NCBI RefSeq assembly: GCF_042920265.1 | Contig: NZ_JBDQZI010000006.1 | Coordinates: 124,001-188,000, forward strand | DNA from: Lysinibacillus_B sp042920265 | GTDB lineage: Bacteria; Bacillota; Bacilli; Bacillales_A; Planococcaceae | DNA: 64,000 nt | Direction of reading: 5' to 3' | Part shown: positions 1 through 9,398 of the stretch, in pieces | Position numbering within the stretch: the stretch's first letter is position 1 | How the letters are laid out: each line of letters opens with the position of its first letter | Notes under the pieces: generated by a model | Told to the model about the DNA's origin: nothing | Databases searched by the model: none | Seen by the model: only the letters and a program-made list of their open reading frames with translations | Made by a program: the position numbers and the translations under genes

Positions 1-334
1 TCGTAAAAACATACGCGGTAATAAAGGCACCGATTAATGCGCCGTGAATAGCAATGCCACCATTCCATATTTCAATTATTTTCCCCGGATACTGACTATA
101 GTAATCCCATTTCATCGATACATAGTAAATCCGAGCTGATAATATTGAAATGGGTACTGCCCAAATTAACATATCCCCAATAAAATCTTCATGTAATCCT
201 AATCGAACAGCCTCACGCTGCGCTAAAAAATACGCCAGTACAATTCCTGTAGCAATTAAAATCCCATACCACCTTACGGGAATTGGACCTAAATGAAAGG
301 CGACTGGATCAATAGCTAATAATGTGACACTCAT
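1..334 (-). CDS. lgt: Prolipoprotein diacylglyceryl transferase, N-terminal part (cut by window edge)
   Basis: Lgt transfers diacylglycerol from phosphatidylglycerol to the lipobox cysteine of prolipoproteins in the membrane. Reading the minus strand from an ATG at 334 gives an N-terminus with the family pattern FxLGPIPVRWYG, followed by a region containing GGIAIHGALIGA, which is conserved in Lgt. The ATG is preceded by AAAGGAGA at good spacing. Only about 111 residues are present. It lies 19 bp downstream of hprK, the usual hprK-lgt order in Bacillales, so it is probably cotranscribed. Confidence 0.93.
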   Translation of the reverse strand, partial: MSVTLLAIDPVAFHLGPIPVRWYGILIATGIVLAYFLAQREAVRLGLHEDFIGDMLIWAVPISILSARIYYVSMKWDYYSQYPGKIIEIWNGGIAIHGALIGAFITAYVFT

Positions 335-352
335 AACAATCTCCTTTCGACT

Positions 353-1291
353 TTAGAAATCATCCATTTCATCATTCGATGCAATCATCTCATCTAAACG
401 ACGGGAAAATTCTTCTGCTGCATTAACCCCCATCTTTTTCAAGCGATAGTTCATAGCCGCTACTTCAATAATGACGGAGACGTTACGTCCTGGTTGAACA
501 GGCACCGTTAATTTCGTTACATCTGTATCGATAATACGGACTTTCTCCTCGTCTAAGCCGAGACGATCATACGATTTATCCGGATCCCAATTTTCAAGCT
601 CAATAATCAGAGTAATTCGCTTATAAGGACGAACGGCACTCGCACCGAATAATGTCATAATATCAATAATACCAATACCTCGAATTTCAAGTAAATGCTC
701 AAGTAGTGGAGGTGGACTGCCAATTAGGAAGTTTTCCGATTCTTGACGGATTTCAACACAGTCATCTGCTACAAGACGATGCCCTTTTTTCACTAATTCT
801 AAAGCTGTTTCACTTTTCCCTACGCCGCTTTTTCCGATTAAAAGTACACCAATGCCATGCACATCAATAAGCACACCATGAATCGCGGTTGTTGGTGCCA
901 ACTTGCTTTCTAAAAAATTCGTCAGCCGACTAGAAAAACGCGTTGTCGTCAACCTTGTTTTAAGAACCGGCACATGATTTTTATCGGCTGCATCAATTAA
1001 CTCCTGTGGTACCTCGAGCTCTCGTGAAATAATAATAGCGGGTGTATTTTGCGAGCAAAGACGCATCATACGATCTTCACGGTCACTAGCTGGAAGCATT
1101 TCAAAAAAGGAAAGCTCTGTCTTCCCCAATAATTGTACGCGATTTGCTGGGTAATGGGTAAAGTACCCTGCCATTTCAAGTCCTGGTCTTGAAATATCAC
1201 TCGTCGTAATATAACGACCAATTCCTTCGCCGCCACTTACTAACTCTAAATCAAACTTCTCCATTACATCTCTCGTTGTTACTTGAATCAT
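353..1291 (-). CDS. hprK: HPr kinase/phosphorylase
   Basis: This 312-residue bifunctional enzyme phosphorylates HPr and Crh on Ser46 with ATP and removes the phosphate, so it drives CcpA-mediated carbon catabolite repression. A P-loop GKSGVGKS sits at about residues 153-160, and the HprK signature around EIRGIGIIDI follows at about 205. The open frame extends nine codons further upstream, but the ATG at 1291 is preceded by GGAGAG and matches the family N-terminus (V-x-T-x-DVME-x-F). It is upstream of lgt, the standard operon order. Confidence 0.96.
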   Translation of the reverse strand: MIQVTTRDVMEKFDLELVSGGEGIGRYITTSDISRPGLEMAGYFTHYPANRVQLLGKTELSFFEMLPASDREDRMMRLCSQNTPAIIISRELEVPQELIDAADKNHVPVLKTRLTTTRFSSRLTNFLESKLAPTTAIHGVLIDVHGIGVLLIGKSGVGKSETALELVKKGHRLVADDCVEIRQESENFLIGSPPPLLEHLLEIRGIGIIDIMTLFGASAVRPYKRITLIIELENWDPDKSYDRLGLDEEKVRIIDTDVTKLTVPVQPGRNVSVIIEVAAMNYRLKKMGVNAAEEFSRRLDEMIASNDEMDDF

Positions 1292-1415
1292 CTTAAACTC
1301 TCCAATCATACAACTCACATATTGTTTTATTTTAACATGCCTATCCCATATTTCTAATATTTCGTATCAGAAATAAACATCTTAACCAAAATCATTCAAG
1401 ATGATATCTTGGAAG

Positions 1416-1490
1416 TAAAAGCCCATAGATGTTTTTTATGGGCCTAATACTGATCTATCCGCAAAAAAGCCGACGAATATTCGCCGGCTT
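1416..1490 (-). terminator. Two tandem hairpins downstream of cytochrome c551 gene
   Basis: The stem AAGCCG(G)CGAATATTCG spans 1467-1490 and is followed on the minus strand by a T-run at 1463-1468. A second stem, GCCCATA/TATGGGC (about 1420-1443), is followed by TTTTACTT. Together they separate cccB from hprK. Confidence 0.7.
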
Positions 1491-1511
1491 GTTTTCACCC
1501 TATATTTTCCA

Positions 1512-1868
1512 TTATTTCTTTGCAGCTAACCAAGCAGCTAAAGCTTCTGCTTCTTCACCTTGCACTAAACCGCCAGGCATACCGCCCTCTTGACCATTTA
1601 CAATGATGTTTAAAATTTCTTCTTCAGATAAGCGAGAACCTACGTCATTTAACGCTGGTGTCGTCCCCATACCTTGTAAGTTACCACCGTGACATGTTGC
1701 ACAGCGTTGTTGTGCTACTTCTTCACTTGCATCAGCTGTTGCATTTTCTGCTGGTGGATTTGTTGTACCTTCGTTTGGTTCTTCGTCTGTAGCTTTCTCA
1801 CCGCCACCACATGCACCAAGCATTAGAGCAGAACCTAGCATGAATGTTGCTAACCATTTCTTTTTCAT
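1512..1868 (-). CDS. cccB: Cytochrome c551, membrane-anchored lipoprotein
   Basis: This is a small c-type cytochrome of 118 residues. The signal peptide ends in a lipobox (LGAC, Cys at about residue 20). A low-complexity acidic, Pro/Thr-rich linker follows, then one haem-binding motif CATCH at about residues 56-60, with a likely Met axial ligand in GGMPGG near 97. It carries electrons at the outer face of the membrane. The start ATG has GGAGGG upstream. B. subtilis CccB has the same size and design and, as I recall, lies beside the same YitT-family gene. Confidence 0.92.
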   Translation of the reverse strand: MKKKWLATFMLGSALMLGACGGGEKATDEEPNEGTTNPPAENATADASEEVAQQRCATCHGGNLQGMGTTPALNDVGSRLSEEEILNIIVNGQEGGMPGGLVQGEEAEALAAWLAAKK

Positions 1869-1922
1869 ACGTTATATCCCTCCAAAGTATGATTTTACTA
1901 ACATGTCCCTAGTATAGCACTT

Positions 1923-2774
1923 TTATGCACGTTTGAAACCTTCCCCCAGTACCTCATAAGCATCTGAAACGATGACAAACGCTGATGGGTCAATGCTTTT
2001 AACGATTTGTTTCAGCTTTGTGAATTCTGTCTGATACACTACTACCATAAGCACAGGCTTCTCATGTCCTGTATAACCACCAAATGCCGGAATTTTCGTG
2101 ACACCTCGGTCAATCTCTTGAAAAATTCGGTCTCTTATTTCATCTTGTTTGTTTGTAATAATATACACCATTTTTGATTGACTGAAGCCTAATTGAATAA
2201 TATCAATTGTTTTTGTTGTCACATATAGCCCAATCAATGCGTATAAACCCTTTTCGATATCAAATACTATTGCTGCACTCGTTGCAATCACTCCGTCAAT
2301 GAGCAACACACTTGTCCCTAATGTCATTCCTGTATATTTCGTAATAATTTGTGCTAATAAATCCGTCCCACCTGTCGATGCTTTCCCTTTAAATACAAGA
2401 CCAATTCCAAAACCAACAACAATACCACCGAAAATTGCACCGAGTAGTGGATTATACGTCCAAGCATCCCAACTTTCTGTTAAAATCACGAAGAATGGTA
2501 GTGCCAGTGTACCAACTAAGGACTTGGCACCGAAATTCTTGCCTAAAATGAAAACACCCGCAATAAATAAAGGAATATTAAATGCATATTGTATAATCCC
2601 TGCATTCCAACCAAATAAACCATGCAAAATGGTACTGATCCCACTTACGCCACCTGAAGCGATTTGGTTAGGAAATAAAAATGCATTAAAACCGATTGCC
2701 ACAACAGCCGCTCCTGCAATGACATAAAGGTATTCCATAATTGTATCTTTTACAAAATGATTTTCGTTATTCAC
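1923..2774 (-). CDS. YitT/DUF161 family membrane protein with C-terminal DUF2179 domain
   Basis: This 283-residue membrane protein has about five hydrophobic segments over residues 13-175 with glycine-rich loops (GGVSG, GGTDLLAQ). A soluble C-terminal domain of about 80 residues (DUF2179) contains GGYTGHEKPVL. The family is widespread in Firmicutes and its transport substrate is unknown. The start is GTG at 2774, with AGGCAGG upstream. It resembles B. subtilis YvjA, which I recall as a neighbour of cccB. Confidence 0.88.
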   Translation of the reverse strand: MNNENHFVKDTIMEYLYVIAGAAVVAIGFNAFLFPNQIASGGVSGISTILHGLFGWNAGIIQYAFNIPLFIAGVFILGKNFGAKSLVGTLALPFFVILTESWDAWTYNPLLGAIFGGIVVGFGIGLVFKGKASTGGTDLLAQIITKYTGMTLGTSVLLIDGVIATSAAIVFDIEKGLYALIGLYVTTKTIDIIQLGFSQSKMVYIITNKQDEIRDRIFQEIDRGVTKIPAFGGYTGHEKPVLMVVVYQTEFTKLKQIVKSIDPSAFVIVSDAYEVLGEGFKRA

Positions 2775-2887
2775 ACTTTTACCTGCCTTTTTTCATTTCT
2801 CCAAACAATTCAGCCATGATTATAGCAAATGTTTTATTAAATCGGAACTTCACTTTAATGAAGTTTCTGACGATTGATAATAACACC

Positions 2888-3030
2888 AAAGAAAAGCGCA
2901 AGCGCCCTCTCTAGCCCCGACATGCGTTGGAGATAGGCTCACAGTGTGCTTGCACACGAAGAGACTTTCGAAACGTCACGAGGGGCTGGGTGCTGGAGCT
3001 AGACACGCTTTCAATTTGAAAAAGTTTATA
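2888..3030. repeat. 140-bp dispersed palindromic repeat, copy 1
   Basis: This segment recurs almost identically in inverted orientation at 28731-28871. Self-complementary parts include AGCCCC...GGGGCT and GTGTGCTTGCACAC, so each strand can fold. It contains no credible gene. Confidence 0.85.
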
Positions 3031-3049
3031 CTTTCTTAACCAAAAAGAA

Positions 3050-3080
3050 AATCCTATAGTAAATTTACTATAGGACTTAG
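3050..3080 (-). terminator. Terminator of the EAL-HDOD gene
   Basis: The perfect palindrome TCCTATAGTAAA/TTTACTATAGGA lies directly after the stop of the minus-strand gene ending at 3083. It is followed on that strand by TTTTCTTTTT. Confidence 0.75.
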
Positions 3081-3082
3081 TA

Positions 3083-4321
3083 TTAGTAATACTTATACGT
3101 TTCATCTACCCATTCATCCGCTTCACGCTGAATTTGCATAATCGTCTCTTTGGATAACTCTAGTTTTGCGCCCAGTTTTTCTACGTTTACCCAGTCAGCT
3201 TTACTTAAGGCAATACTAAACTGCAAGTATGGCGACATTTCTGTTTCGCCCCCACTAATCGTTTCAACAATTTCTTCGGGAAACGGTAACTGCTGTAAAA
3301 TCATATTCATTGGGCGTCGTAGCAAGGCGTCAATTAATGAAAAGAGGCCAATTAAAAAGTATTCCGAGAAATTTTGCTTATAATTTAATTTCGCTACTTT
3401 TTCACAGACCTTGGCACGAAATAGCGAGCTACGCATTAATTCATTAAATACATCTGATCTATCTTTATTTCCTACTTCACGCATAGCAAGTAAATAAATC
3501 CACTTTCTTAATTCTGATAAGCCAAGCATTAATATCGCCTGTTTAATGGAACGAATTTTCGATTTAGAGCGCTTCATCGATTTATTAATCAATTGCAATA
3601 ATTTAAACGATACGGAAATATCACGTTCAATATTTTCCGCTAATTCATTAATATTCGGTTCCTCATCACGTAATAAAGAAATGATATAGAAATATTGAAT
3701 TGTATTGTGAGGAATATCCGTTGCTTTAATCACTTGTGGTTGTTCAAAAAAATAGCCTTGAAATAACGTATATCCTGAATGCTTCGCTACCTCGAATTGA
3801 TGGTGCGTCTCTACCTTCTCAGCTAACAGCTTAATATGTGGACATTTTATTTTTACTTTGTTTTCGATTTTCATCCGTTCGAGTAACGAAGATAATAAGA
3901 AATCTACCTTGATATAATCTATATAAGGAAATAACTCGTCATAAATTTGTACGCTTTCATCCAATACAAAATCATCTAATGCTATTTGAAAACCTTTGCT
4001 TTTTAAATTTTGAATACGTTCAATTAGCTCTGTTGTAATCGGCACATCTTCTAAAATTTCAATTACAACTTTTGTTGGATCTAAATAATCTGTGAGCGGC
4101 CCCATTAATAAATTTTCAGTGAAGTTTACAAAACACGGCCGCCCTTTAGTCACTTCATCAATCCCTATGTTCACAAAAGAGTTTACGAGCACATCTACTG
4201 TCGCCGCATCTGAATCAACCATAGGAAAAGAATTATTTTCTTTATTGCGGTATAATAGCTCGTATGCAACAACTTGTTCATGAAGATTGAATATAGGTTG
4301 TCTGCCGATAAAAACTTCCAC
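3083..4321 (-). CDS. EAL-HDOD two-domain signalling protein (YuxH-like)
   Basis: The protein has 412 residues. The N-terminal EAL-like domain (about 1-205) begins with FIGRQPIF and retains EILEDV and DDFVLDE, but departs from the ExLxR core expected of active c-di-GMP phosphodiesterases, so it may be a binding rather than catalytic module. The C-terminal HDOD domain (about 205-400) includes SFKLLQLINKS and IKQAILMLGL. It resembles B. subtilis YuxH. The start is GTG at 4321 with GAGG upstream. Its role is unknown; a regulatory scaffold is plausible. Confidence 0.88.
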   Translation of the reverse strand: MEVFIGRQPIFNLHEQVVAYELLYRNKENNSFPMVDSDAATVDVLVNSFVNIGIDEVTKGRPCFVNFTENLLMGPLTDYLDPTKVVIEILEDVPITTELIERIQNLKSKGFQIALDDFVLDESVQIYDELFPYIDYIKVDFLLSSLLERMKIENKVKIKCPHIKLLAEKVETHHQFEVAKHSGYTLFQGYFFEQPQVIKATDIPHNTIQYFYIISLLRDEEPNINELAENIERDISVSFKLLQLINKSMKRSKSKIRSIKQAILMLGLSELRKWIYLLAMREVGNKDRSDVFNELMRSSLFRAKVCEKVAKLNYKQNFSEYFLIGLFSLIDALLRRPMNMILQQLPFPEEIVETISGGETEMSPYLQFSIALSKADWVNVEKLGAKLELSKETIMQIQREADEWVDETYKYY

Positions 4322-4436
4322 ACCAATTGCCTCACTTTACAGTTTTCTTTCTTGTATTATAACATGTTTTGACTGTTTTAATATTATAATAGAACACTGT
4401 TATTTGTATATATTTCCATTTATATCACAACAGTAT

Positions 4437-4468
4437 AAAAAGGATAAGAAGAAAGCCCCTCTTATCCC
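4437..4468 (-). terminator. Terminator of the S9 peptidase gene
   Basis: On the minus strand, GGATAAGA...TCTTATCC is followed by TTTTTATA, nine bases beyond the stop of the upstream gene. Confidence 0.75.
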
Positions 4469-4476
4469 CCTAACTT

Positions 4477-6447
4477 TTATACATATTTTTTAAACCATTC
4501 AATTATTTGCGTCAGACGTTCTTCGCGTAAGTTCGGAAGTCCTGTACGGGATAAGTTATGATCGCTCTCTGGGAATCGAACGAAGCCTACTTCTTTTCCT
4601 AATGTTTTTAACGTAATATACAACTGTTCAGCTTGTTCAATTGGACATCTAAAATCCTTTTCACTGTGTAAAATAAGCAGCGGCGTGTCTATATTTTCTG
4701 CATATTTTAAAGGTGAAAACGCCCATAGTTTGTCTACTGATTTCATATTGGCAAAGTGTTGCCATTCGCTAAAGTAGTACCCAATGTCAGATACACCAAA
4801 GAAACTAATCCAATTTGAAATGGAACGCTGTGTAACAGCTGCTTTAAAGCGATTTGTCTGCGCAACAATCCAGTTTGTCATAAAGCCACCGTAACTACCA
4901 CCTGTCACACCTAGACGATTACAATCAATCCAATGGTAGTTTGCTAGAGCGTGATCAAGACCTGCCATAATATCCTCATAGTCACCACCACCATAATCGC
5001 CACGTACACCATCGACAAATGCCTGACTATAACTATGACTGCCACGTGGATTCACATATAACACACCATACCCTTGTGCTGCTAGTAACTGCATTTCATG
5101 GAAGAACGTATTCGCATACATTGTATGAGGTCCACCATGTACTTCCACAATTAATGGATACTGCTTGCCTTCCTCGTAATTTGTTGGTTGCATGATCCAA
5201 CCATGCACATCCCCAATCGATGTTGTGTACACAATCGCTTCAGGCGTTGACAGTGGGACTTCCTTTAAAAATACCTCGTTAAAATTCGTTAATTGGCGGC
5301 GTTCACCTGTTGTAATATCAAAGTAGAATAACTCACCTGGGAAGGTTGGATTTGAAACGGTTAAAAGAGCCCAGTTTCCGCTACGTGCTACATCATAACT
5401 ATAGATATGCTCCCCCTCAGGACTTGCTGGGAAAATACAGCCTTCTAAATCGGCATAATACAGACGTACATCTCCCATCGTTGATAATTGGAAATACAAC
5501 GCATTCGTTTCTGTCCATATAATAGCTGGTGCATCTACACCTTGCTGCACGTCAGCAACGGCTAAATCGCCAACAGGTGCATCTAACATTTCCGTTATAT
5601 TTTGTGTGAGCTTTGTTTCTGTATCATATACATATACTTGCCCATGCGTAGCGTTTTTATAAGAGGTATCGCTACCAACGTACGCAATATAGCGATTATC
5701 AAATGAAAATGTCGCTCCACTGTAATGACCATCTGCGTCTACTAATATCGCCTCTGCTTTCGTTACTACATCCACAATATAAAGAGGTGTACGGAACTCA
5801 TAATCTAAATTTTCCGCTCGGTTAACACCTACAATCATTTGTTGTCCATCACGTGAAATACCTACTAAACTATGGTGATAATCCCCAGATGTAAACTGCT
5901 CAAGCGATTCATCTGCAAGATGTAAGACAGCGATTTGTGTAAATTGATTTTGTGGACGTAAACCTTCCCCACCAATACCGTCCATCTTATATTTCATACC
6001 GTTCACGATATATGCTTGTGGCAGTGTATTTTCCTCTTGTTCTAGCTGATCAATTATTGTTTTTCCTTGTTTCACACGACTAGCAAGCCATATTTTTTCA
6101 CCGCAAGGACTCCATAAAAATGCACTAACCCCGTTCGGTAAATCCGTTAGTTTTTTTGCTTCTCCACCGCGCACTTGTAAAATGTACAATTGATTTTTCT
6201 CATCTCGATTCGATAAAAAAGCAAGCTGTTTGCCGTCTGGTGACCATTGCGGGCTACTGATTCGCTCCTTTCCAAACGTCCATTGCATCACGTCTCCTGA
6301 TTTGATATGCACATGAAATAAGTGTGAATAATACTTATTATCTTCCTTATTCATTTGCGTACGAATAAATACCGCTTCTTCATTCGAAGGCGACAATACT
6401 GGATTTGTGACCGATTGCAAAGTATATAAATGATCCGTTGTTAACAT
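4477..6447 (-). CDS. S9 family prolyl oligopeptidase/acylaminoacyl peptidase (YuxL-like)
   Basis: This 656-residue serine peptidase is predicted to be cytoplasmic, as no signal peptide is visible. Residues 1 to about 390 carry beta-propeller repeats (for example WSPDGKQLAFLSNRD and WSPCGEKIWLAS) that gate the active site. The C-terminal alpha/beta-hydrolase holds the triad Ser518 in GGSYGG, Asp598 in EKDFRCP and His630 in ESDHN. It should cleave short or N-acylated peptides. It closely resembles B. subtilis YuxL. It is probably monocistronic. Confidence 0.93.
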   Translation of the reverse strand: MLTTDHLYTLQSVTNPVLSPSNEEAVFIRTQMNKEDNKYYSHLFHVHIKSGDVMQWTFGKERISSPQWSPDGKQLAFLSNRDEKNQLYILQVRGGEAKKLTDLPNGVSAFLWSPCGEKIWLASRVKQGKTIIDQLEQEENTLPQAYIVNGMKYKMDGIGGEGLRPQNQFTQIAVLHLADESLEQFTSGDYHHSLVGISRDGQQMIVGVNRAENLDYEFRTPLYIVDVVTKAEAILVDADGHYSGATFSFDNRYIAYVGSDTSYKNATHGQVYVYDTETKLTQNITEMLDAPVGDLAVADVQQGVDAPAIIWTETNALYFQLSTMGDVRLYYADLEGCIFPASPEGEHIYSYDVARSGNWALLTVSNPTFPGELFYFDITTGERRQLTNFNEVFLKEVPLSTPEAIVYTTSIGDVHGWIMQPTNYEEGKQYPLIVEVHGGPHTMYANTFFHEMQLLAAQGYGVLYVNPRGSHSYSQAFVDGVRGDYGGGDYEDIMAGLDHALANYHWIDCNRLGVTGGSYGGFMTNWIVAQTNRFKAAVTQRSISNWISFFGVSDIGYYFSEWQHFANMKSVDKLWAFSPLKYAENIDTPLLILHSEKDFRCPIEQAEQLYITLKTLGKEVGFVRFPESDHNLSRTGLPNLREERLTQIIEWFKKYV

Positions 6448-6603
6448 CTTTATTCCTCATTCCACTAATATTTCGATTTCCGTAACAATAGTATATCACT
6501 CAGTAGCTCTTTTTCAAAAGACACTATTGTATAATTTTATTTTTATATAAATGTAAAGGTCGCCCTCCAAACTAAGTGAAGACGACCTTACTTCTTAACT
6601 TAT

Positions 6604-7102
6604 AATGAGCAAAAATTCATCCTAAAAATACCATTTAAATAGCAAAAGGTATGTATCATAGCCTCCGCGCTTTGCCACAGCCTACACAGGAGCTAAAACA
6701 GACGTGGCCTATTTGGATCTCCTGTTCCTGCTCCTGACGCTACGCTTTCATCGCAAAGAGAATCTTGGCTCCTGTGGCTATGGCGCGCTACGGCAAAAAG
6801 TGAATATTTCTCGATATGCTAGAAAAACAGTTCTCTTCTTTAAAAGAAATTAATTTCTTTCTATTTGAAAGTGTAATTACCCAGCCTTTACCATAATAGA
6901 TGAGCATCTTTCTTTATTTTTAGCAACCGATTATTGTATTGAACACTAGTTGCTTGTAGCGGAGGCACGAGACTCCTACGGGAAAAGCGAGACAATCAAG
7001 ACCCCGCAGGAGTGAGGTACGAACGACGAGGAGGCTTGATCTCGCCCGTGGAAAGCGAGTGTCGGAGCGGAAAGCAATGGTTACAGAAATGGTAATATAT
7101 GT
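6604..7102. repeat. Composite dispersed repeat, copy A
   Basis: This fills the 6448-7170 gap. One part (about 6610-6940) contains the CCTCCGCGC/GCCACAGCC and AGGAGCTAAAACAG blocks. The other (about 6955-7102) contains a GC-rich stem-loop core (GTAGCGGAGGC ... GGAGCGGAAAGC). The same arrangement recurs at 19783-20212, 26861-27406 and 32700-33269. The remaining gap holds only AT-rich sequence and an inverted repeat near 6556-6589. Confidence 0.85.
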
Positions 7103-7170
7103 TTTAGCGTTTACTCGTTATTACTTCTTAAGTTTCTGTACTTGCTTTTGGTAAAAGGTATATTAGCCCT

Positions 7171-7431
7171 TTATCCCCCATGCACATTTTCTCTCGACTC
7201 TCTTACAATATAATGTAGCGCACCGACTCGACATGTATTTACAACACGCATTACTTCTTCCACTTTGTCTGCATCAGGCAATATCCATGGACGTCGTTCT
7301 ACATTAAATATATATGGATTACCATTTAAACAGCTCATTGAATGTGTACATAAACCTTTTTTAAAGAAAACATCAATCTCTTTACCGTAATATTTTCGAT
7401 AACCAGCTTCTAGCAATTGTTGCTCATCCAT
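7171..7431 (-). CDS. Divergent 4Fe-4S mono-cluster protein (YjdI/Fer4_19 family)
   Basis: The protein has 86 residues. Cysteines appear as LCTHSMSC (about 27 and 34) and NTC (about 67), with the family landmarks FNVERRPWI and CRVGALHY, so a single Fe-S cluster is likely. GAGGAG precedes the ATG. Family members are small soluble proteins of unknown function, often fused to CDGSH or acetyltransferase domains. It stands alone between repeat elements. Confidence 0.85.
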   Translation of the reverse strand: MDEQQLLEAGYRKYYGKEIDVFFKKGLCTHSMSCLNGNPYIFNVERRPWILPDADKVEEVMRVVNTCRVGALHYIVRESRENVHGG

Positions 7432-7530
7432 TCAATCAACTCCTCTTTTTGACTATTTCCTTGTTCACATCAAGCTATTCAACTAAAAAACACTATTACT
7501 AATTTTAGTAATAGCGTAAAAATATTAAGC

Positions 7531-7677
7531 GTGTTGATTTACCTTTTATTGTTAACAGAATCATGTGAAACGTTGATTTCCGCTCCATTCGGCTTCAATC
7601 AACTGGCAAGTCATTTTTGATCACGTTTTTCTAAAAAAACACGCTTCTATACAGGAAATTTTTTGATAATCAACACA
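7531..7677. repeat. MITE-like repeat B, deleted core
   Basis: The ends are the perfect terminal inverted repeat GTGTTGATT/AATCAACAC. The interior matches the 14287-14534 element at both flanks, but the roughly 90 bp GC-rich core is missing between CCATTCGG and CTTCAATCAAC. It lies directly downstream of lcfB. Confidence 0.8.
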
Positions 7678-7695
7678 CTTGGCAAAATATTAATA

Positions 7696-9249
7696 TTAAC
7701 TTATAGTTGATATTTCTTTTAATGAGCGACGTAAAATTTTACCTGTTGAATTTTTTGGTAATTCCTCTAAAATCTCAATCACTTTTGGCACTTTATATTT
7801 GACGATACGCTCTGCACAATAGCTTTGAAGTTGCGCTGGTGTGATGGACTTATCTTTTAATACAACATATGCATGTACGGCTTCTCCAAAATCTCGATCA
7901 GGTAACCCTACTACCGCTGCTTCAATGACATTTGGATGTGCAAATAGCACTTCCTCTACTTCGCGTGGATATACATTGTATCCACCTACGATAATCATAT
8001 CTTTCTTGCGATCTACAATATAGAAGTAACCTTCCTCATCTTTTTTCGCTAAATCCCCTGTATATAACCACCCATCACGAATCGCTACTGCGGTTTCCTC
8101 AGGTTGCTTATAGTAACCTTTCATCACATTTGGTCCACGTACAATGAGCTCACCCACTTCACCAACAGGTACTTCATTTCCTAATGCGTCCACCACTTTA
8201 TTGTCGACATTGACGATGGATTGTCCAATCGATCCTGCTTTCCGCTCACGGTCTAACGGATTAAAGCATGTCACTGGAGACGCTTCCGATAAACCATATC
8301 CTTCTGAAACACGTACGTTAAATTTCTCCTCAAAGTGATGAAGAAGCGATACGGGCAGAGATGCGCCACCTGAGACAGCTAGGCGTAAGTGTTCAAACGC
8401 TTTCGGATCCCCTTCCTCAAATTGATACAGGAAGTTAAACATCGTCGGTACCCCTGCAAATACAGTTGCTTTATACGTCTCTGCTAACTCAAAAATCTCG
8501 GCTGGGCTAAAGCGCGGTGCTATAAGAAGTGTCGCACCTTTCATTAAAGGGGCATTCACGACCACTGTTAATGCAAACACATGGAATACTGGTAATGTTG
8601 TAATGATACGGTCATCACCTGTCATTTGTAAGTATTCACCTACATCACGTGCATTGGAATACAAATTGCCATGTGTTAACATAGCGCCTTTTGGTTGCCC
8701 TGTCGTACCCGATGTATACAAAATAACCGCTGTATCCTCTTGCTTAACTGCAACAGGATCCACTGTAGTCGTTGTATTGGCTAATACATGTGTAAATAGC
8801 TTTGTCTTTGTTTTCGCCTCATCACTAAGCGCCGCAAATTTCTCCCCCACGTTCGGCGTCGTTTCACAAATGATGTAACCCTGCACTTGTGGGAAGGCTT
8901 TTACACCTGTCTCTACAAGTGGTAATAGCATGTCGAGTGCAACGACCACCTTTACATCCCCATTTTGAATAATGTACGAAATTTCATCCGCTGTATAAAT
9001 CGGATTAATCGGAATAGCTGTTGCACCAATTCGCATTGTTGCATACAACGAGATTAAAAAGTGCGGTGTATTGCCAAGTAACAATCCGACATGATCCCCT
9101 TTTTCAAGTCCTAAGTCTTGTAAAGCTTTCGCAAAACGTCCTACTGTCTGTTCAAACTCCCCGTAACTTGTCCCTTGTCCCATAAAATAATACGCTGTCT
9201 TTTCTGGTTGTTCGAAAGCCTGTTGTCTTACTTGTTCAACTAAATTCAA
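7696..9249 (-). CDS. lcfB: Long-chain fatty-acid-CoA ligase
   Basis: This 517-residue AMP-forming acyl-CoA synthetase activates fatty acids with ATP and CoA. The P-loop-like motif LYTSGTTGQPKG is near residue 175, YGLSEASPV is near 320, GWLYTGDL is near 395, and the C-terminal catalytic lysine lies in NSTGKILRR. The protein aligns along its whole length with B. subtilis LcfB (YhfL). I place the start at TTG 9249, which gives the family N-terminus xNLVxxV and has AAGGGGG nine bases upstream. ATGs at 9258 and 9291 lack a properly spaced site. Confidence 0.94.
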   Translation of the reverse strand: MNLVEQVRQQAFEQPEKTAYYFMGQGTSYGEFEQTVGRFAKALQDLGLEKGDHVGLLLGNTPHFLISLYATMRIGATAIPINPIYTADEISYIIQNGDVKVVVALDMLLPLVETGVKAFPQVQGYIICETTPNVGEKFAALSDEAKTKTKLFTHVLANTTTTVDPVAVKQEDTAVILYTSGTTGQPKGAMLTHGNLYSNARDVGEYLQMTGDDRIITTLPVFHVFALTVVVNAPLMKGATLLIAPRFSPAEIFELAETYKATVFAGVPTMFNFLYQFEEGDPKAFEHLRLAVSGGASLPVSLLHHFEEKFNVRVSEGYGLSEASPVTCFNPLDRERKAGSIGQSIVNVDNKVVDALGNEVPVGEVGELIVRGPNVMKGYYKQPEETAVAIRDGWLYTGDLAKKDEEGYFYIVDRKKDMIIVGGYNVYPREVEEVLFAHPNVIEAAVVGLPDRDFGEAVHAYVVLKDKSITPAQLQSYCAERIVKYKVPKVIEILEELPKNSTGKILRRSLKEISTIS

Positions 9250-9398
9250 TACACCCATCCCCCTTGTCGCGTAAATGAACTGAATATTCATTTTATTGCT
9301 ATTATAAAATAGGTATATTAGTAAAACAATAGGTAGTTTGTATTTTATTCCGTTTTTCTGTCAGAAACAAACTCTTTTTTCTGCTTTATTCAATCACC

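Noticed and set aside
2299..2727. 142-codon plus-strand frame opposite the YitT gene
   Set aside because: It is antisense to a clear membrane-protein gene and its Pro/Lys-rich composition is a reverse-complement shadow.
2911..3105. 64-codon minus-strand frame overlapping the 140-bp repeat
   Set aside because: It overlaps repeat DNA and a terminator palindrome, and has no recognisable domain.
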